Shown here in pieces: positions 38,601 to 46,489 of a stretch of 64,000 bases of DNA. The translations under genes and the position numbers were made by a program. This DNA is from Ulvibacterium sp965228935 (GTDB taxonomy: Bacteria > Bacteroidota > Bacteroidia > Flavobacteriales > Flavobacteriaceae): NCBI RefSeq assembly GCF_965228935.1, contig NZ_OZ245846.1, forward strand, positions 1,240,001-1,304,000, in the 5' to 3' direction. The notes beneath the pieces are model-generated. The model had not been told where the DNA came from. It saw nothing but the letters and a program-made list of their open reading frames with translations, and did no database searches. Positions within the stretch are counted from its first letter, which is position 1. Each line of letters begins with the position of its first letter.

Positions 38601-39395
38601 TTTTTCATATAACTTTTCCGGTGTGGTTAGATCGGTAATTTGAATTTTCCTTTTCTCCTTTATTGATTCTCTTCGCCAGGTTCTTCCAAGTAGTTTTTCA
38701 GTTTTTGTGGTTTCAATTCTATTTCTGAACTCTTTTTGATATGCATCAAAGTCGGCATAATCACCTGATCTTGGTCTGCGTTTTTTGCCAACGATATTTT
38801 TCGTTAAGAATAGATATCCGTTCTTACAGTCTAACTTGCCTTTTAGTGAAGAAGGAAAGTGTTCATTGTTTCTAATGGTTTCATCAAATAACTGCTCGGG
38901 AAATTGGACTTTTAGATTTTCAACTCCGTACTTATCTTTTTCGTCAAGTTGAGTATATATGCCGAAGCTAAAAACCACATCAATTTGTTTAACATCATCA
39001 GCCACACAAAATGTTAGTCCAATATTAGTGGGGTAAAAAGTGCTGTGAGATACTTTTATCTCATCATCGTTTTCTGTCTTATTTCCTTTATCGTGTCCAT
39101 TGTTCTGATCATTCAAATCTTCTCTTGGTTGTTCTATTTCGTCTTCTAGGTCTTCATCTTCATTATCAGTTTCACTTTCCAAAAGGCAATCGGCCAACTC
39201 ATCTAATGACGCTATCCTTTGCTTTTCGGGAAATAAAATGCCGGTATAATATTGTTGCAATGGATAATTTCTGATTATCTCATTTTCAATATGAGATTTT
39301 TTAACGAACACATCAGAGCCTGGCCCCAACATTCCTTTGCGTATTCTTCCTTGAAAAAGATCTCTTGCTATTTCACCTTTTGATTTATTCATCAT
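35673..39395 (-). CDS. drmA: DrmA-like SF2 helicase of a DISARM-type system
   Basis: 1,240 residues. Helicase motifs: Walker A FPTGGGKTEAYL (about 579-590), a DELHLLTGPLGS box (about 805) as in DrmA and its relatives, NMISVGIDIDRFNIM, and motif VI QASSRVGRKYKG (about 1060). A four-cysteine patch (SCSWCGTKL... CVNNKCHFHNELP) lies between the helicase lobes. The N-terminal 550 residues include a very acidic stretch (85-115). It starts 11 bp before the end of the drmE-like frame and is followed after 4 bp by drmB, so all are translationally coupled. It should bind and unwind or translocate on invading DNA. Confidence 0.88.
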   Translation of the reverse strand: MMNKSKGEIARDLFQGRIRKGMLGPGSDVFVKKSHIENEIIRNYPLQQYYTGILFPEKQRIASLDELADCLLESETDNEDEDLEDEIEQPREDLNDQNNGHDKGNKTENDDEIKVSHSTFYPTNIGLTFCVADDVKQIDVVFSFGIYTQLDEKDKYGVENLKVQFPEQLFDETIRNNEHFPSSLKGKLDCKNGYLFLTKNIVGKKRRPRSGDYADFDAYQKEFRNRIETTKTEKLLGRTWRRESIKEKRKIQITDLTTPEKLYEKVLTKKDDVNIRISYTVKTYTHQENPGYKYVKIQLVNSSTEQPVNKYSNANEILNQKCVFQAKIEVQDTKLQTFKSYSELNPLDEEAELLNYLYKDKFSYGIGHNCSVEWKKDASGIATSFLPQYDVKDTKNSFDESDFDNQNVYSSINDGLDIYNLSHFTTETQEVVLNRLNDFISLYEQWITKQRTLSTSNKNIEQAIFQKLDYNLERLRSNIGRLQDNAVYKAFQLANTAMLIQIIISNDADFSGKEKELEDISQSLDYAKLNFFKDYDFTQLPFNRPKYRPFQLAFLLLNIDSITDLESEARNEVVDLIWFPTGGGKTEAYLAVAAFTIIYRRLTNSTRYEGTTVIMRYTLRLLTAQQFERASRLICALEFLRCHYSDELKDEPITIGMWVGMSSTPNSVKEALEKEEEIREECNKLNSGNNGNPESKNVFQISSCSWCGTKLITKNQYGNWTSGFQINGNGRNASFKIRCVNNKCHFHNELPIQVVDEMLYRNPPTLLFGTVDKFAMLAWKSNGHRFFNSLDGEKLPPDLIIQDELHLLTGPLGSITGIFESVIEILCTKEDRKPKIISSTATTRNTDEQVKALYGASRTVNIFPPNGLSYADSFFAKEAKSESKRRYIGFLPTGKSSIDTQLQLLAHLFVARLEAYKLLIQNGDKDYSTFDKYWTIVSYYNSLKDVGKIHNKVGDEISNFTSTLQQRLFSDNPEQAFNYSYLYNRDEELTSRIESAKIKQTLKKLEENRFSNNTIVTPQSGRTYAQNVIDLVLATNMISVGIDIDRFNIMLINGQPRNVAEYIQASSRVGRKYKGLVVNLFDANRARDKSHFEHFIPFHQAFYKSVEPISLTPFTENTLEKMLTSVMITYLRHKIRGMAADDAAQHFEPEMLDGLKSEIQQRFGANETMYKLLENKLEQLAEDWTYKIEEHSLTKYDDGKEGLLVKPSQKDFGEDEKWAVMQSMREIDTNSFIKKELPKI

Positions 39396-41172
39396 CTTTA
39401 AAAATTTGAATAGACTCTATTGTTATCAAAGGAGCATTTAGTTCGGCAAATTTCTCTATCTGTTGCTTTGTGAACTTTTGGAGTATACGTCCTTTGCTTC
39501 CGTTTTTAATAAAGTCGGTTATTTCATCGCTCAGGTCCCTTCCCAACGCAATCATAATGCTGTTGTAGGCACTTCTTGATGTCATAATGTTTCTAAAATC
39601 TTCATCGTCTATTTCTGTTAGCTTTTTTATCAAAACCAAATCTTTTCTGCTTTGTGGAAATTTCATTCTACTTTTGATATTGATCCAACTCCGCAATGTG
39701 GCTTCACTCATTATTGAAATTCCATTTTCCTGTAGATGAGCTAAAAAATCATACAATGAAGCAAACTTGTCTCCGTAGTTTGACAAACTCGTTTTCCATA
39801 AGTTTGAGCACTGTTCTATCTGTTGGAAGTGACCATCTTCATCGGCTTCTAAGGCAATTTCATATAAAGTATCTTTTGAAACATTATCATAGATTCTTAC
39901 CTTATCACCTGATTTAAGGTTTTTAACTTTTTCATCTCTTTCAGTATTACGTACCTGGACGAGTACCGTCTTATTTTCATCTAACACCTTTGTATCTGTG
40001 CCATTATTAAAGGTCAATATGAACTCCAGATTTGTATCGTATTCAGTTGTATTGTCAGGGTTTGAAATTGAGGTCCCATCTTTTTCAAATAATCTTTTTA
40101 TTAGCTCTGAAACGTCTTCAATTTGTTCAGTTTCTTGAAATGAAATCTCACATAGTTTTTCTCGGTCTTTATCTCTTATTTGTTTGTAAACATCGTTTTG
40201 GAAACGTGATTGACACAGTTGGAAATAGCTTTCTTCTTGTGGATATAATAAAAAATAGATGTTATTGGTACTATACATCGTGATTCGAAAGTGATCCATT
40301 CCATAGAAACCTAAGAATACTATTGTCTTGTTCTTATGGTCTAAGGATTTGAACTCTTTATACGATATGATATTTCTGATTCTTCGGCTATTACTTTCAT
40401 CTTCCCATTGTGGTATATTGTCTTTTGGAACAACGAGATAGTCTATCCTATCAAACGAATCTAATTCAGAATACTTAGAGCAATGACTTCTTTTATATTC
40501 TATAAGAAAATCATATTTCTCGGCAAGATGTAACCATTGATTATCTATTTCTTCCCAAAGGTCTTTATCGCAAAACTCACTTTCAAAAGAATCAAACCCA
40601 CCTTTTTTAAAGTGTGCAAGATGTTGGTCTAACTGGTTAGCAAGTCGACTACTTTCATTTGGAATGGTTAATGGGAGAATGTTTCGAGCGTATTTGAGTA
40701 ACCCTTTTAGGTTTGCACCAAAGCTTTGTTCAATATGCTCAATTGCTCCAAAGAAGCCATCAAATTTGTTCTGAAAATCAGGATCTTCGACTTTCACAAT
40801 TTCTGGGATCTTCGATTCTACAAAAGAGAAATGGTCAAGTTCAGGTAGCGTCCAATTCCATTTCAGCATATTTGGAATAGAGTTTTCAGGAATATCTTTA
40901 CTTCCAATGAGGAGGCAGTTCTCGTATCGTTTGTTGTTTAAGTCTTCAGATATTTCTCGATATGATTCTCTGTATTTGCTTGAACCAAGTATGGCTATAT
41001 TTCTAATATCAATTCCTTCTTCTAAAATTTTTTTGCGGGCAGTTTGGTAATCGTTTACTATGAATATCATCGGGTCAATGGGAATGTTATCAGTAGTTCT
41101 GCCCGATTTGGTAACATATTGAAATGGTATAGCCTTGTGGATTTTTTGATCCTTGATTTTAAAATTTTTCAA
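39385..41172 (-). CDS. drmE: probable DrmE, larger C-terminal part (second frame)
   Basis: The frame starts with a non-ATG codon (TTG at 41172) and has no signal of its own start. It continues the 186-residue frame upstream if one base is re-read at the A6 run (41185-41190). About 595 residues are visible, with alpha/beta central regions (IRNIAILGSSKYRES, IDYLVVPKDNIPQW) and a helical C-terminal region (LYDFLAHLQENG...ATLRSWIN). Position directly before drmA and drmB matches drmE of class 2 DISARM, which is the main reason for the name; the sequence match is from memory and weaker than for DrmA and DrmB. Its 3' end overlaps drmA by 11 bp. Confidence 0.6.
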   Translation of the reverse strand: MKNFKIKDQKIHKAIPFQYVTKSGRTTDNIPIDPMIFIVNDYQTARKKILEEGIDIRNIAILGSSKYRESYREISEDLNNKRYENCLLIGSKDIPENSIPNMLKWNWTLPELDHFSFVESKIPEIVKVEDPDFQNKFDGFFGAIEHIEQSFGANLKGLLKYARNILPLTIPNESSRLANQLDQHLAHFKKGGFDSFESEFCDKDLWEEIDNQWLHLAEKYDFLIEYKRSHCSKYSELDSFDRIDYLVVPKDNIPQWEDESNSRRIRNIISYKEFKSLDHKNKTIVFLGFYGMDHFRITMYSTNNIYFLLYPQEESYFQLCQSRFQNDVYKQIRDKDREKLCEISFQETEQIEDVSELIKRLFEKDGTSISNPDNTTEYDTNLEFILTFNNGTDTKVLDENKTVLVQVRNTERDEKVKNLKSGDKVRIYDNVSKDTLYEIALEADEDGHFQQIEQCSNLWKTSLSNYGDKFASLYDFLAHLQENGISIMSEATLRSWINIKSRMKFPQSRKDLVLIKKLTEIDDEDFRNIMTSRSAYNSIMIALGRDLSDEITDFIKNGSKGRILQKFTKQQIEKFAELNAPLITIESIQIFKDDE

Positions 41173-41180
41173 TTCATCAA

Positions 41181-41741
41181 CTATTTTTTGTCGGTAATTA
41201 TGACCGATTTATACCTGAATTGAGAAGGAACTTCTTTATGAATCCCCTTGACTGTTTCTTTGAAAAATGATCTATAAGAACTAAAGGTGTTGTGCACCCT
41301 TGTTGATGTAGCACTTGCATACGTTTTAATGTATGATTTTAAGTTTTCAATTGGCACATTGGGATACTTGGAATTAGCTCTATCTCTTTTTATAAGTACT
41401 GCTTTATCTTTGTTGATTTTAACGATGACATATCGATCCCTACCTTTTTGCAGCGTATCACCTTCACTGAACTCTGTTATGTTGTCCAGGTAGTTGTCAA
41501 CAAAGTTGTATAGTGATAGAAGAATTATTGTTGGTATGTAAAACTGGTGTTTCGCTCCTTTATGGGGAATATGAATAAGGGTGTTTGGCTTTCTGCGTGT
41601 ATCCCGCACCGTTTGATATATCAGGTAGGAGTTGACAAAATCAAAGTCACTGAAGAGTAGATTTTCAGTATTGAAGTATTCTTGCAATTTCTTTTTTGCC
41701 ACTTCTGTAAGAATCTCCAAGTATTTGCATAACTCATTCAT
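41181..41741 (-). CDS. drmE: probable DrmE, N-terminal part (first frame)
   Basis: 186 residues from the ATG at 41741. It contains RRKPNTLIHIPHKGAKHQFY and runs to a TAG immediately after six A. Reading the same place one base back gives KKIVDELKNFKIKDQK, which joins smoothly to the following 595-residue frame. The whole protein would be about 785 residues. So this is either a gene broken by loss of one A from a run of seven, an assembly error, or a gene expressed by slippage. On its own the fragment is unlikely to work. Confidence 0.6.
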   Translation of the reverse strand: MNELCKYLEILTEVAKKKLQEYFNTENLLFSDFDFVNSYLIYQTVRDTRRKPNTLIHIPHKGAKHQFYIPTIILLSLYNFVDNYLDNITEFSEGDTLQKGRDRYVIVKINKDKAVLIKRDRANSKYPNVPIENLKSYIKTYASATSTRVHNTFSSYRSFFKETVKGIHKEVPSQFRYKSVIITDKK

Positions 41742-41977
41742 TTGTCATTTAAGTTCTCTTTTTTCTGTTTCGGCAAAACCCAAATGTGCCTTGGCGGTTT
41801 GGCTATAGTTTAGTGTGTTATGGTAACCGGAGCACCCATTTTAGCCGTATAGCTAAGTATTGTGTGTGAAGGTTTTAAGTGCCAAATCGTTAAGCCGAGT
41901 TTAATATTCAATAAATGTAGGAAAACATCCCGGATCTTGGCAAGCTAGCACTTAATTATTGCAATTGTTGCAATGCG

Positions 41978-42373
41978 TTATTTTCTTTTTTCCATTTTAA
42001 GGTTTTCCAACCAAAACATTTCTGATTTGGAGAAAACCAAATAGGATTTGTCTTTTATATTGGCAACTGTATTGTTGAAGTTTAAACGATGTTCCTGATT
42101 AATGTCTAACTGAGGCTCATTGAAAAATAGGATAGCTCCGTTTTCGTAAGTCCATATACCTTTTCCATGTTCACTTCCAGATTCAACTACTGAGGGACTC
42201 ATTTTTCCACTACCTTTCCAATAATGACTGAATAGAAATGACTCATCGCTATTTAGGCTTAGATGATATTTCTATCCCGAAGTTTCATAGTAATATTCAC
42301 CAGAATATTCCTCTGCCTGTGCACATGATGCGAGACTGGATAGTGATAAAAGGGGTATGAACATTTTTCTCAT
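41978..42373 (-). pseudogene. small lipoprotein gene with an in-frame amber stop
   Basis: From the ATG at 42373 the frame reads a lipoprotein signal (MRKMFIPLLSLSSLASCAQA, lipobox Cys17) and then EEYSGEYYYETSG before a TAG at codon 34 (42272-42274). The same frame resumes at once (KYHLSLNSDESFLFSHYWKG) and runs to a stop at 41978, 131 sense-plus-nonsense codons in all. TAG differs from Tyr codons by one base, so a Tyr to stop mutation is likely. The intact protein would be a small surface lipoprotein of unknown function. An internal ATG at 42202 could still give a 74-residue fragment without a signal. Confidence 0.7.
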
Positions 42374-42384
42374 AACGACTTTTT

Positions 42385-42447
42385 ATTGTATTACAACGCA
42401 CCCGTATAGGCGGCGCGACCATCTTTTGCAAGGTATGACCGCCATAG
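42385..42447. repeat. imperfect inverted repeat with AAC/GTT ends (cassette-like site)
   Basis: On the minus strand, directly after the FRG gene, TAACATTGCTATGGCGG pairs imperfectly with CCGCCTATACGGGTGCGTTG, with AAC and GTT at the outer ends. Shorter relatives lie at about 43,374-43,392 (CTAAC-GCCTA-GTTAG) and perhaps at 41,785-41,840. This resembles the folded attC sites of gene cassettes, but no integron integrase is visible. Confidence 0.35.
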
Positions 42448-42452
42448 CAATG

Positions 42453-43355
42453 TTAACCATCGTTTTTATTTTTTATAGTAAACATTCTTCCTAATTCTCG
42501 CTCTTCCAAACCAAATTCCTTTTCAACTTCCATTATCTTCATATTTATCTTAGGCTCAGTCAGATATTTATAGGTATTGTCATATTGTTTCTCAGGGAAG
42601 ATGTGATTCGGAGACACATCTAGCATATCATTTTTAAGATTAATTGGAAATTTTATGGTTGCGATAATTTCATCCTTTAAATCATAATTTTCCTTTGAAT
42701 ACTTGGATTTCGCTATAAATATTCCGTGTTGGAAGTGTGGTCTTAAACTCAAATCACGATGATGGTATCTTAAATCGCACCATTGAGTTTTATTACCCAT
42801 ACAAATTCCTTCATTGTTAACTTTAGTGTCGTAATCAGCTTTTAGAAGATAAATCCAACCAAATTCATTTTTGCTTTTTTCAATTTTATAATTTTCCTCT
42901 GCGATCCATTTCATTTGATTTCTTGCGAACCAGAGTCCAATGAAAATATTGTCTACTAAATCTAACCAAGGTGTTTTTAATCCATAATGCTGAAATGATG
43001 CTCCTCCAATTTCACCTTTAAATCTTGCTGCTGGTTTCAGTTTGTAAATTTCTTCTTTGACCTTTTTAAAAGCATTTAATCTTTTCTCTTTTCTTTCAGA
43101 ATTGAGATTTTCTCCTCTAAAAATTGAGGGAACCATATTCTCATAATCGTTTACTTGACCTCTAATAAAAATGTGATTCCTTTTGTTTGGTAGATTGTAT
43201 TCGAACTTCATGAACCCCAAAAATCTAACTATCAACATTAAATCATCGATATACACATATTTTCTATTGGTTTTTGGATTCGTGTCTAATTTCAAAGAAG
43301 GGTGCTTTTTCTTCAAAAATTTCTTATCCACGAACTTTTGTATCAATGATTCCAC
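42453..43355 (-). CDS. FRG-domain protein
   Basis: 300 residues. The FRG domain is marked by HIFIRGQVNDYENMVPSIFRG (about 61-81), ASFQHYGLKTPWLDL (about 119-133) and FIGLWFARNQ. FRG proteins are common in phage-defence and mobile-element cargo, but their activity is not settled. No second catalytic domain is fused, and the C-terminus is short and mixed. It stands alone between small inverted repeats, upstream of the dead lipoprotein gene and the DISARM-like locus, and reads in the same direction. A role as a defence accessory is inference. Confidence 0.8.
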   Translation of the reverse strand: MESLIQKFVDKKFLKKKHPSLKLDTNPKTNRKYVYIDDLMLIVRFLGFMKFEYNLPNKRNHIFIRGQVNDYENMVPSIFRGENLNSERKEKRLNAFKKVKEEIYKLKPAARFKGEIGGASFQHYGLKTPWLDLVDNIFIGLWFARNQMKWIAEENYKIEKSKNEFGWIYLLKADYDTKVNNEGICMGNKTQWCDLRYHHRDLSLRPHFQHGIFIAKSKYSKENYDLKDEIIATIKFPINLKNDMLDVSPNHIFPEKQYDNTYKYLTEPKINMKIMEVEKEFGLEERELGRMFTIKNKNDG

Positions 43356-43760
43356 TTATTTTCTGTCAATGGTGGCTAACGCCTAGTTAGACGAAGTTAC
43401 GTCCTGATTTTTAATTTGTTGTGAATTGAAGATACAGATAAAATCTAGAAGACAACTGGGGTGTTGCTAAATTGCTTTTAGTGATTCTTATGTAATGTGC
43501 GTAGCTTGAGCCGAAAACTTGGAGCGGTTTTTAGGTATTGTTTATAAGCGATTTGTTTAGTGGGGCGATACGAACATCATGAAATTAACTTTTTTAAATA
43601 GGATTCATAGTTCCTTAAACCAGCCGTTTTTAAGGGGCGGTTCCAAAAGAACCACTTTTCTCTTACGAAGGTGTCTAAATCCTGATTTTTTTGTTGTCTC
43701 GGCAATTTAACTTTTATGGGTAAATCTAATCTCCAATAAATTATTGGAGGAAGTGGGAAA
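43356..43760. other. 405-bp intergenic stretch
   Basis: A short perfect inverted repeat CTAAC-GCCTA-GTTAG lies about 20 bp upstream of the FRG gene. A 70-codon leftward frame (43577-43789) overlaps the next gene and has no family or start support. Otherwise nothing is recognisable. Confidence 0.45.
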
Positions 43761-44060
43761 TCAATATCTGGACTTACGGACAAATGCATTTTTCCGAGCC
43801 AAATCTAGCAGTTCCTTTTTGGAGTAGAATATCGAGCGGCCAATCTGATAATAGGGAACGATTTTTTTCTTTTTCCAACTGATTAATGAGGTAACGGATA
43901 TGCCCAAAAACTTTGCAGCCTCTTTTTGGGTCAAGCGATCTTCTTCGGGATTGAGGGAAGTTTCTTGAATATACTCCGTTTTACGAAGTTCTTCCAAGAC
44001 CATTTTTACGGCTCTTTTTAAATCCTCTTTTGTGTGCGTGTAAAAAAGTACATTCCCCAT
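43761..44060 (-). CDS. helix-turn-helix (MerR/excisionase-type) DNA-binding protein
   Basis: 99 residues. The core RLTQKEAAKFLGISVTSLISWKKKKIVPYYQIGRSIFYSKKEL is a winged helix-turn-helix of the excisionase/MerR-like 'helix-turn-helix domain 17' kind (shown here only in part by its key words TQKEAAKFLG and YYQIGRSIFYSKKEL). Such proteins in Bacteroidetes elements direct excision or replication initiation. It lies 3.7 kb from the integrase on the same strand, with a long gene of unknown function between. Confidence 0.8.
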   Translation of the reverse strand: MGNVLFYTHTKEDLKRAVKMVLEELRKTEYIQETSLNPEEDRLTQKEAAKFLGISVTSLISWKKKKIVPYYQIGRSIFYSKKELLDLARKNAFVRKSRY

Positions 44061-44214
44061 TTGAATCGTATTTAAACCAGAGCGTATCGCTCGATAACTA
44101 AATTGGGGATAAATTCAAATAACCTCCCTGCACTTCCAGTATCAGTGCAATTTTATTGGTTGTATTGGGTGAATTGAGGAGGAAATTTTACAAGGATGAA
44201 TAACATAAGTGCAA

Positions 44215-45693
44215 TCAATCATCAATTTTAAGTATAGAACGGATGCGTCTCCTTATGTCTTTGTCGGGGAAAAGATGGTGTTCATCACTTGGTATGCGTA
44301 TCAGGGAACTGTAACTAAAACCGTCTTTTCCATTCTTTTCATGAATATCCTCGTCCAAAGTACGAATGATTTGGGTCTTGTTGCTAAGAATGTATTTTTT
44401 ATCCGCTAAGTACAAAAAAAGTTTTGCAAAATCTTTTGCGTGTTTTGATGGTATGAAGTTTAAAGGCTTGTACCCAAAATTGCTAACAGTGCGTTTTGCA
44501 AAATCAATTTTTTCGTCATATTCGAAGGAGAAGTTTCGATATAAAAAACTTTCGATTGCCCTACCTCGCTCTTCGTCAACCTGTATTTTAAGATGATTGA
44601 AAAATTCGGTCAATACTTTTTTTAATCTGAGTTGTGACCCCTTTTTTGAGATGACAATCTGGTTTTTTGGTGGTTCTTCTGTTTCTGCTTTGAGTGAGAC
44701 TTTTAAATCCCTCGCTTTCAATTTTTTTAGCCAAGTTGAAAATTGAGATGAATGTACCAATGGTGGCGAAAATGACTTGATGGTAATGATTCCGATTTCT
44801 TTGTCTTTCACCGCAAAATTTCCTTTGTCCGTGTCAATCGTCAAATCTTGAAAATACTCCTCGCCCAAGAGAGCTTCCAATTCCTTGAGGGACATTAAAA
44901 GTTTTTTCTTGAGCAAGCCAAATAATCCTTTTTGTTTTAGGGCATTCCTTACGAGCTGCCTCCATTTTTCAAAATCGACCAATACAGGCCATAAAACAAC
45001 CGACCTGTCCATTATGGCAAAAGGGAGGGCCTCTTTGCCCGCGCTGACAAAAAGTTTTTTGATATGATCTCCCTCTTTTCTGATTTCGTCCGATAGCGAA
45101 TGCCCCAGCCATTTGGCCTCATCAAAAAAGAGTTGCTTTAAATAATTGAGGGCATAACCATAAAAAGGGATTGGTTCTTGGTCGGGGAAGCTATGTACAG
45201 GGAAACAAAGCCGTTCTTCCAAAGACATTAAATGCAATAACTTTTCGAAGTCAATTTCCGGTTGCCTGATGTCTTTTTTTGCCTTGAAATAGTACAAAAA
45301 ACGATTTATTCGTTCCAATGAGGCCATTTCTTCAAGAATATAATTCATGGTTCCATAATTGCTATGAAAAAATGAACGGCAATCCTCATAGAACGTGTCG
45401 GGCAAGATGGATTTTTCCGGTGTATCTATACCAATAGGAACTGATTGCTCATTTGACGGCAGGTATTTTTTGGGGTTAAGTGTCGAAAAATCGAACAACA
45501 CATCTAGATTACCCAGCAAGACATCGTCTTTTAAGTTATTGAGAACCCATTCCATGAGGTGATAGTATTGGTATGGGCTTAAGCTTTTGATTTTTCCTCG
45601 GGTAAATTGCTTGAATTCCTTGGTCTGAAAGTCGCTAAAGAAAAACAGCTTTATCGGGTCTAAAGATTCTTCTATGTTAAGGGCTTGAATCAA
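44215..45693 (-). CDS. hypothetical protein of the element core
   Basis: 492 residues, soluble, rich in Phe, Leu and Lys, with no signal peptide, membrane segment or motif I recognise. A helical N-terminal half (to about 260) is followed by a beta-containing centre (GEEYFQDLTIDTDKGNF) and a charged helical C-terminus (EERGRAIESFLYRNFSFEYDEK). It lies directly upstream of the HTH gene and may share its transcript, 154 bp apart. By position between integrase and HTH gene it may serve the element's maintenance or excision. Function unknown. Confidence 0.65.
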   Translation of the reverse strand: MIQALNIEESLDPIKLFFFSDFQTKEFKQFTRGKIKSLSPYQYYHLMEWVLNNLKDDVLLGNLDVLFDFSTLNPKKYLPSNEQSVPIGIDTPEKSILPDTFYEDCRSFFHSNYGTMNYILEEMASLERINRFLYYFKAKKDIRQPEIDFEKLLHLMSLEERLCFPVHSFPDQEPIPFYGYALNYLKQLFFDEAKWLGHSLSDEIRKEGDHIKKLFVSAGKEALPFAIMDRSVVLWPVLVDFEKWRQLVRNALKQKGLFGLLKKKLLMSLKELEALLGEEYFQDLTIDTDKGNFAVKDKEIGIITIKSFSPPLVHSSQFSTWLKKLKARDLKVSLKAETEEPPKNQIVISKKGSQLRLKKVLTEFFNHLKIQVDEERGRAIESFLYRNFSFEYDEKIDFAKRTVSNFGYKPLNFIPSKHAKDFAKLFLYLADKKYILSNKTQIIRTLDEDIHEKNGKDGFSYSSLIRIPSDEHHLFPDKDIRRRIRSILKIDD

Positions 45694-45997
45694 ACTGGGA
45701 TAAGTCTATTTTGAAATAAGACAATCATAAGGTAAACCTAAAGCCAATGTATTGAAAATCTTTTATTTGAAATGTAGGATTTAACGCCAAACGGTTTGGA
45801 CAATTAGGTAATCGATTTGAATATGTCTCTAAATACTGTATGGATTAATGACAACACTATTTTGTATCGAGGAAACATTCTGTTGAAAAACTATTTGAAA
45901 AGATTGTGGTAATAGAAAATCATCATAAATAAGGTTTTTTAATTTCAGTCAATGATAATTGAAAGTATTTGATACTTAATAATCTTACGCTGGAAAC
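45694..45997. other. 304-bp divergent spacer
   Basis: A/T-rich DNA between the leftward 492-residue gene and a rightward small gene. No repeat or recognisable promoter was found. Confidence 0.45.
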
Positions 45998-46489
45998 ATG
46001 GAGAAATATAAGCCATTAATAGACGAAATGACACGTATTACGGTAGAAGAGGGATACAGTTCAAAGGATGCTTTTTCTTTGGTGGTCAAGCAATATATTG
46101 ATAACAAATGGGGAAATGTTTATCTGAATTCTTATGATTTGGAAGAAATATTTGCTAGAGGAGCCAGTGCTGCGTCGAATATAATTTATCGAAGAGAGAA
46201 AAAGGGTACTTTAAAAAGAGAGCCAAAAGTTTTAAAAGAAAACCCTTTAACGGGAAAACCGAAAACAAAAAGCGACAAAAAATTCAGCCCGCTCTTTTCC
46301 AATATTTACGGTACACATTGGAAATTAAGAGATAAAATGTCGTCCAAATGGAAAGAGCTCAGCTATAAGCATAACAATCAATCCAAGGCTATAAATGAAA
46401 TGATAAAGTTTTATGGAATTAATATAGACGATCCTTCTGATAAGAAATTCGTTATGTTATTGGATGTTGTGAAAGAACACACAAATTAA
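45998..46489 (+). CDS. hypothetical protein convergent with the integrase
   Basis: 163 residues, basic and helical (ARGASAASNIIYRREKKGTLKREPK). No domain recognised. It overlaps the integrase stop by 4 bp in tail-to-tail orientation. As a small basic protein near the integrase it could be a DNA-binding accessory, but nothing in the sequence proves this. Confidence 0.6.
   Translation: MEKYKPLIDEMTRITVEEGYSSKDAFSLVVKQYIDNKWGNVYLNSYDLEEIFARGASAASNIIYRREKKGTLKREPKVLKENPLTGKPKTKSDKKFSPLFSNIYGTHWKLRDKMSSKWKELSYKHNNQSKAINEMIKFYGINIDDPSDKKFVMLLDVVKEHTN

Noticed and set aside
43577..43789. Leftward 70-codon open frame after the HTH gene
   Set aside because: It overlaps the HTH gene, has no recognisable domain and no start context; probably chance.
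33665..45693. Hidden DISARM methylase or drmC
   Set aside because: I looked for SAM-binding, PCQ/DPPY and HxK-x4-D motifs in all genes here and found none.
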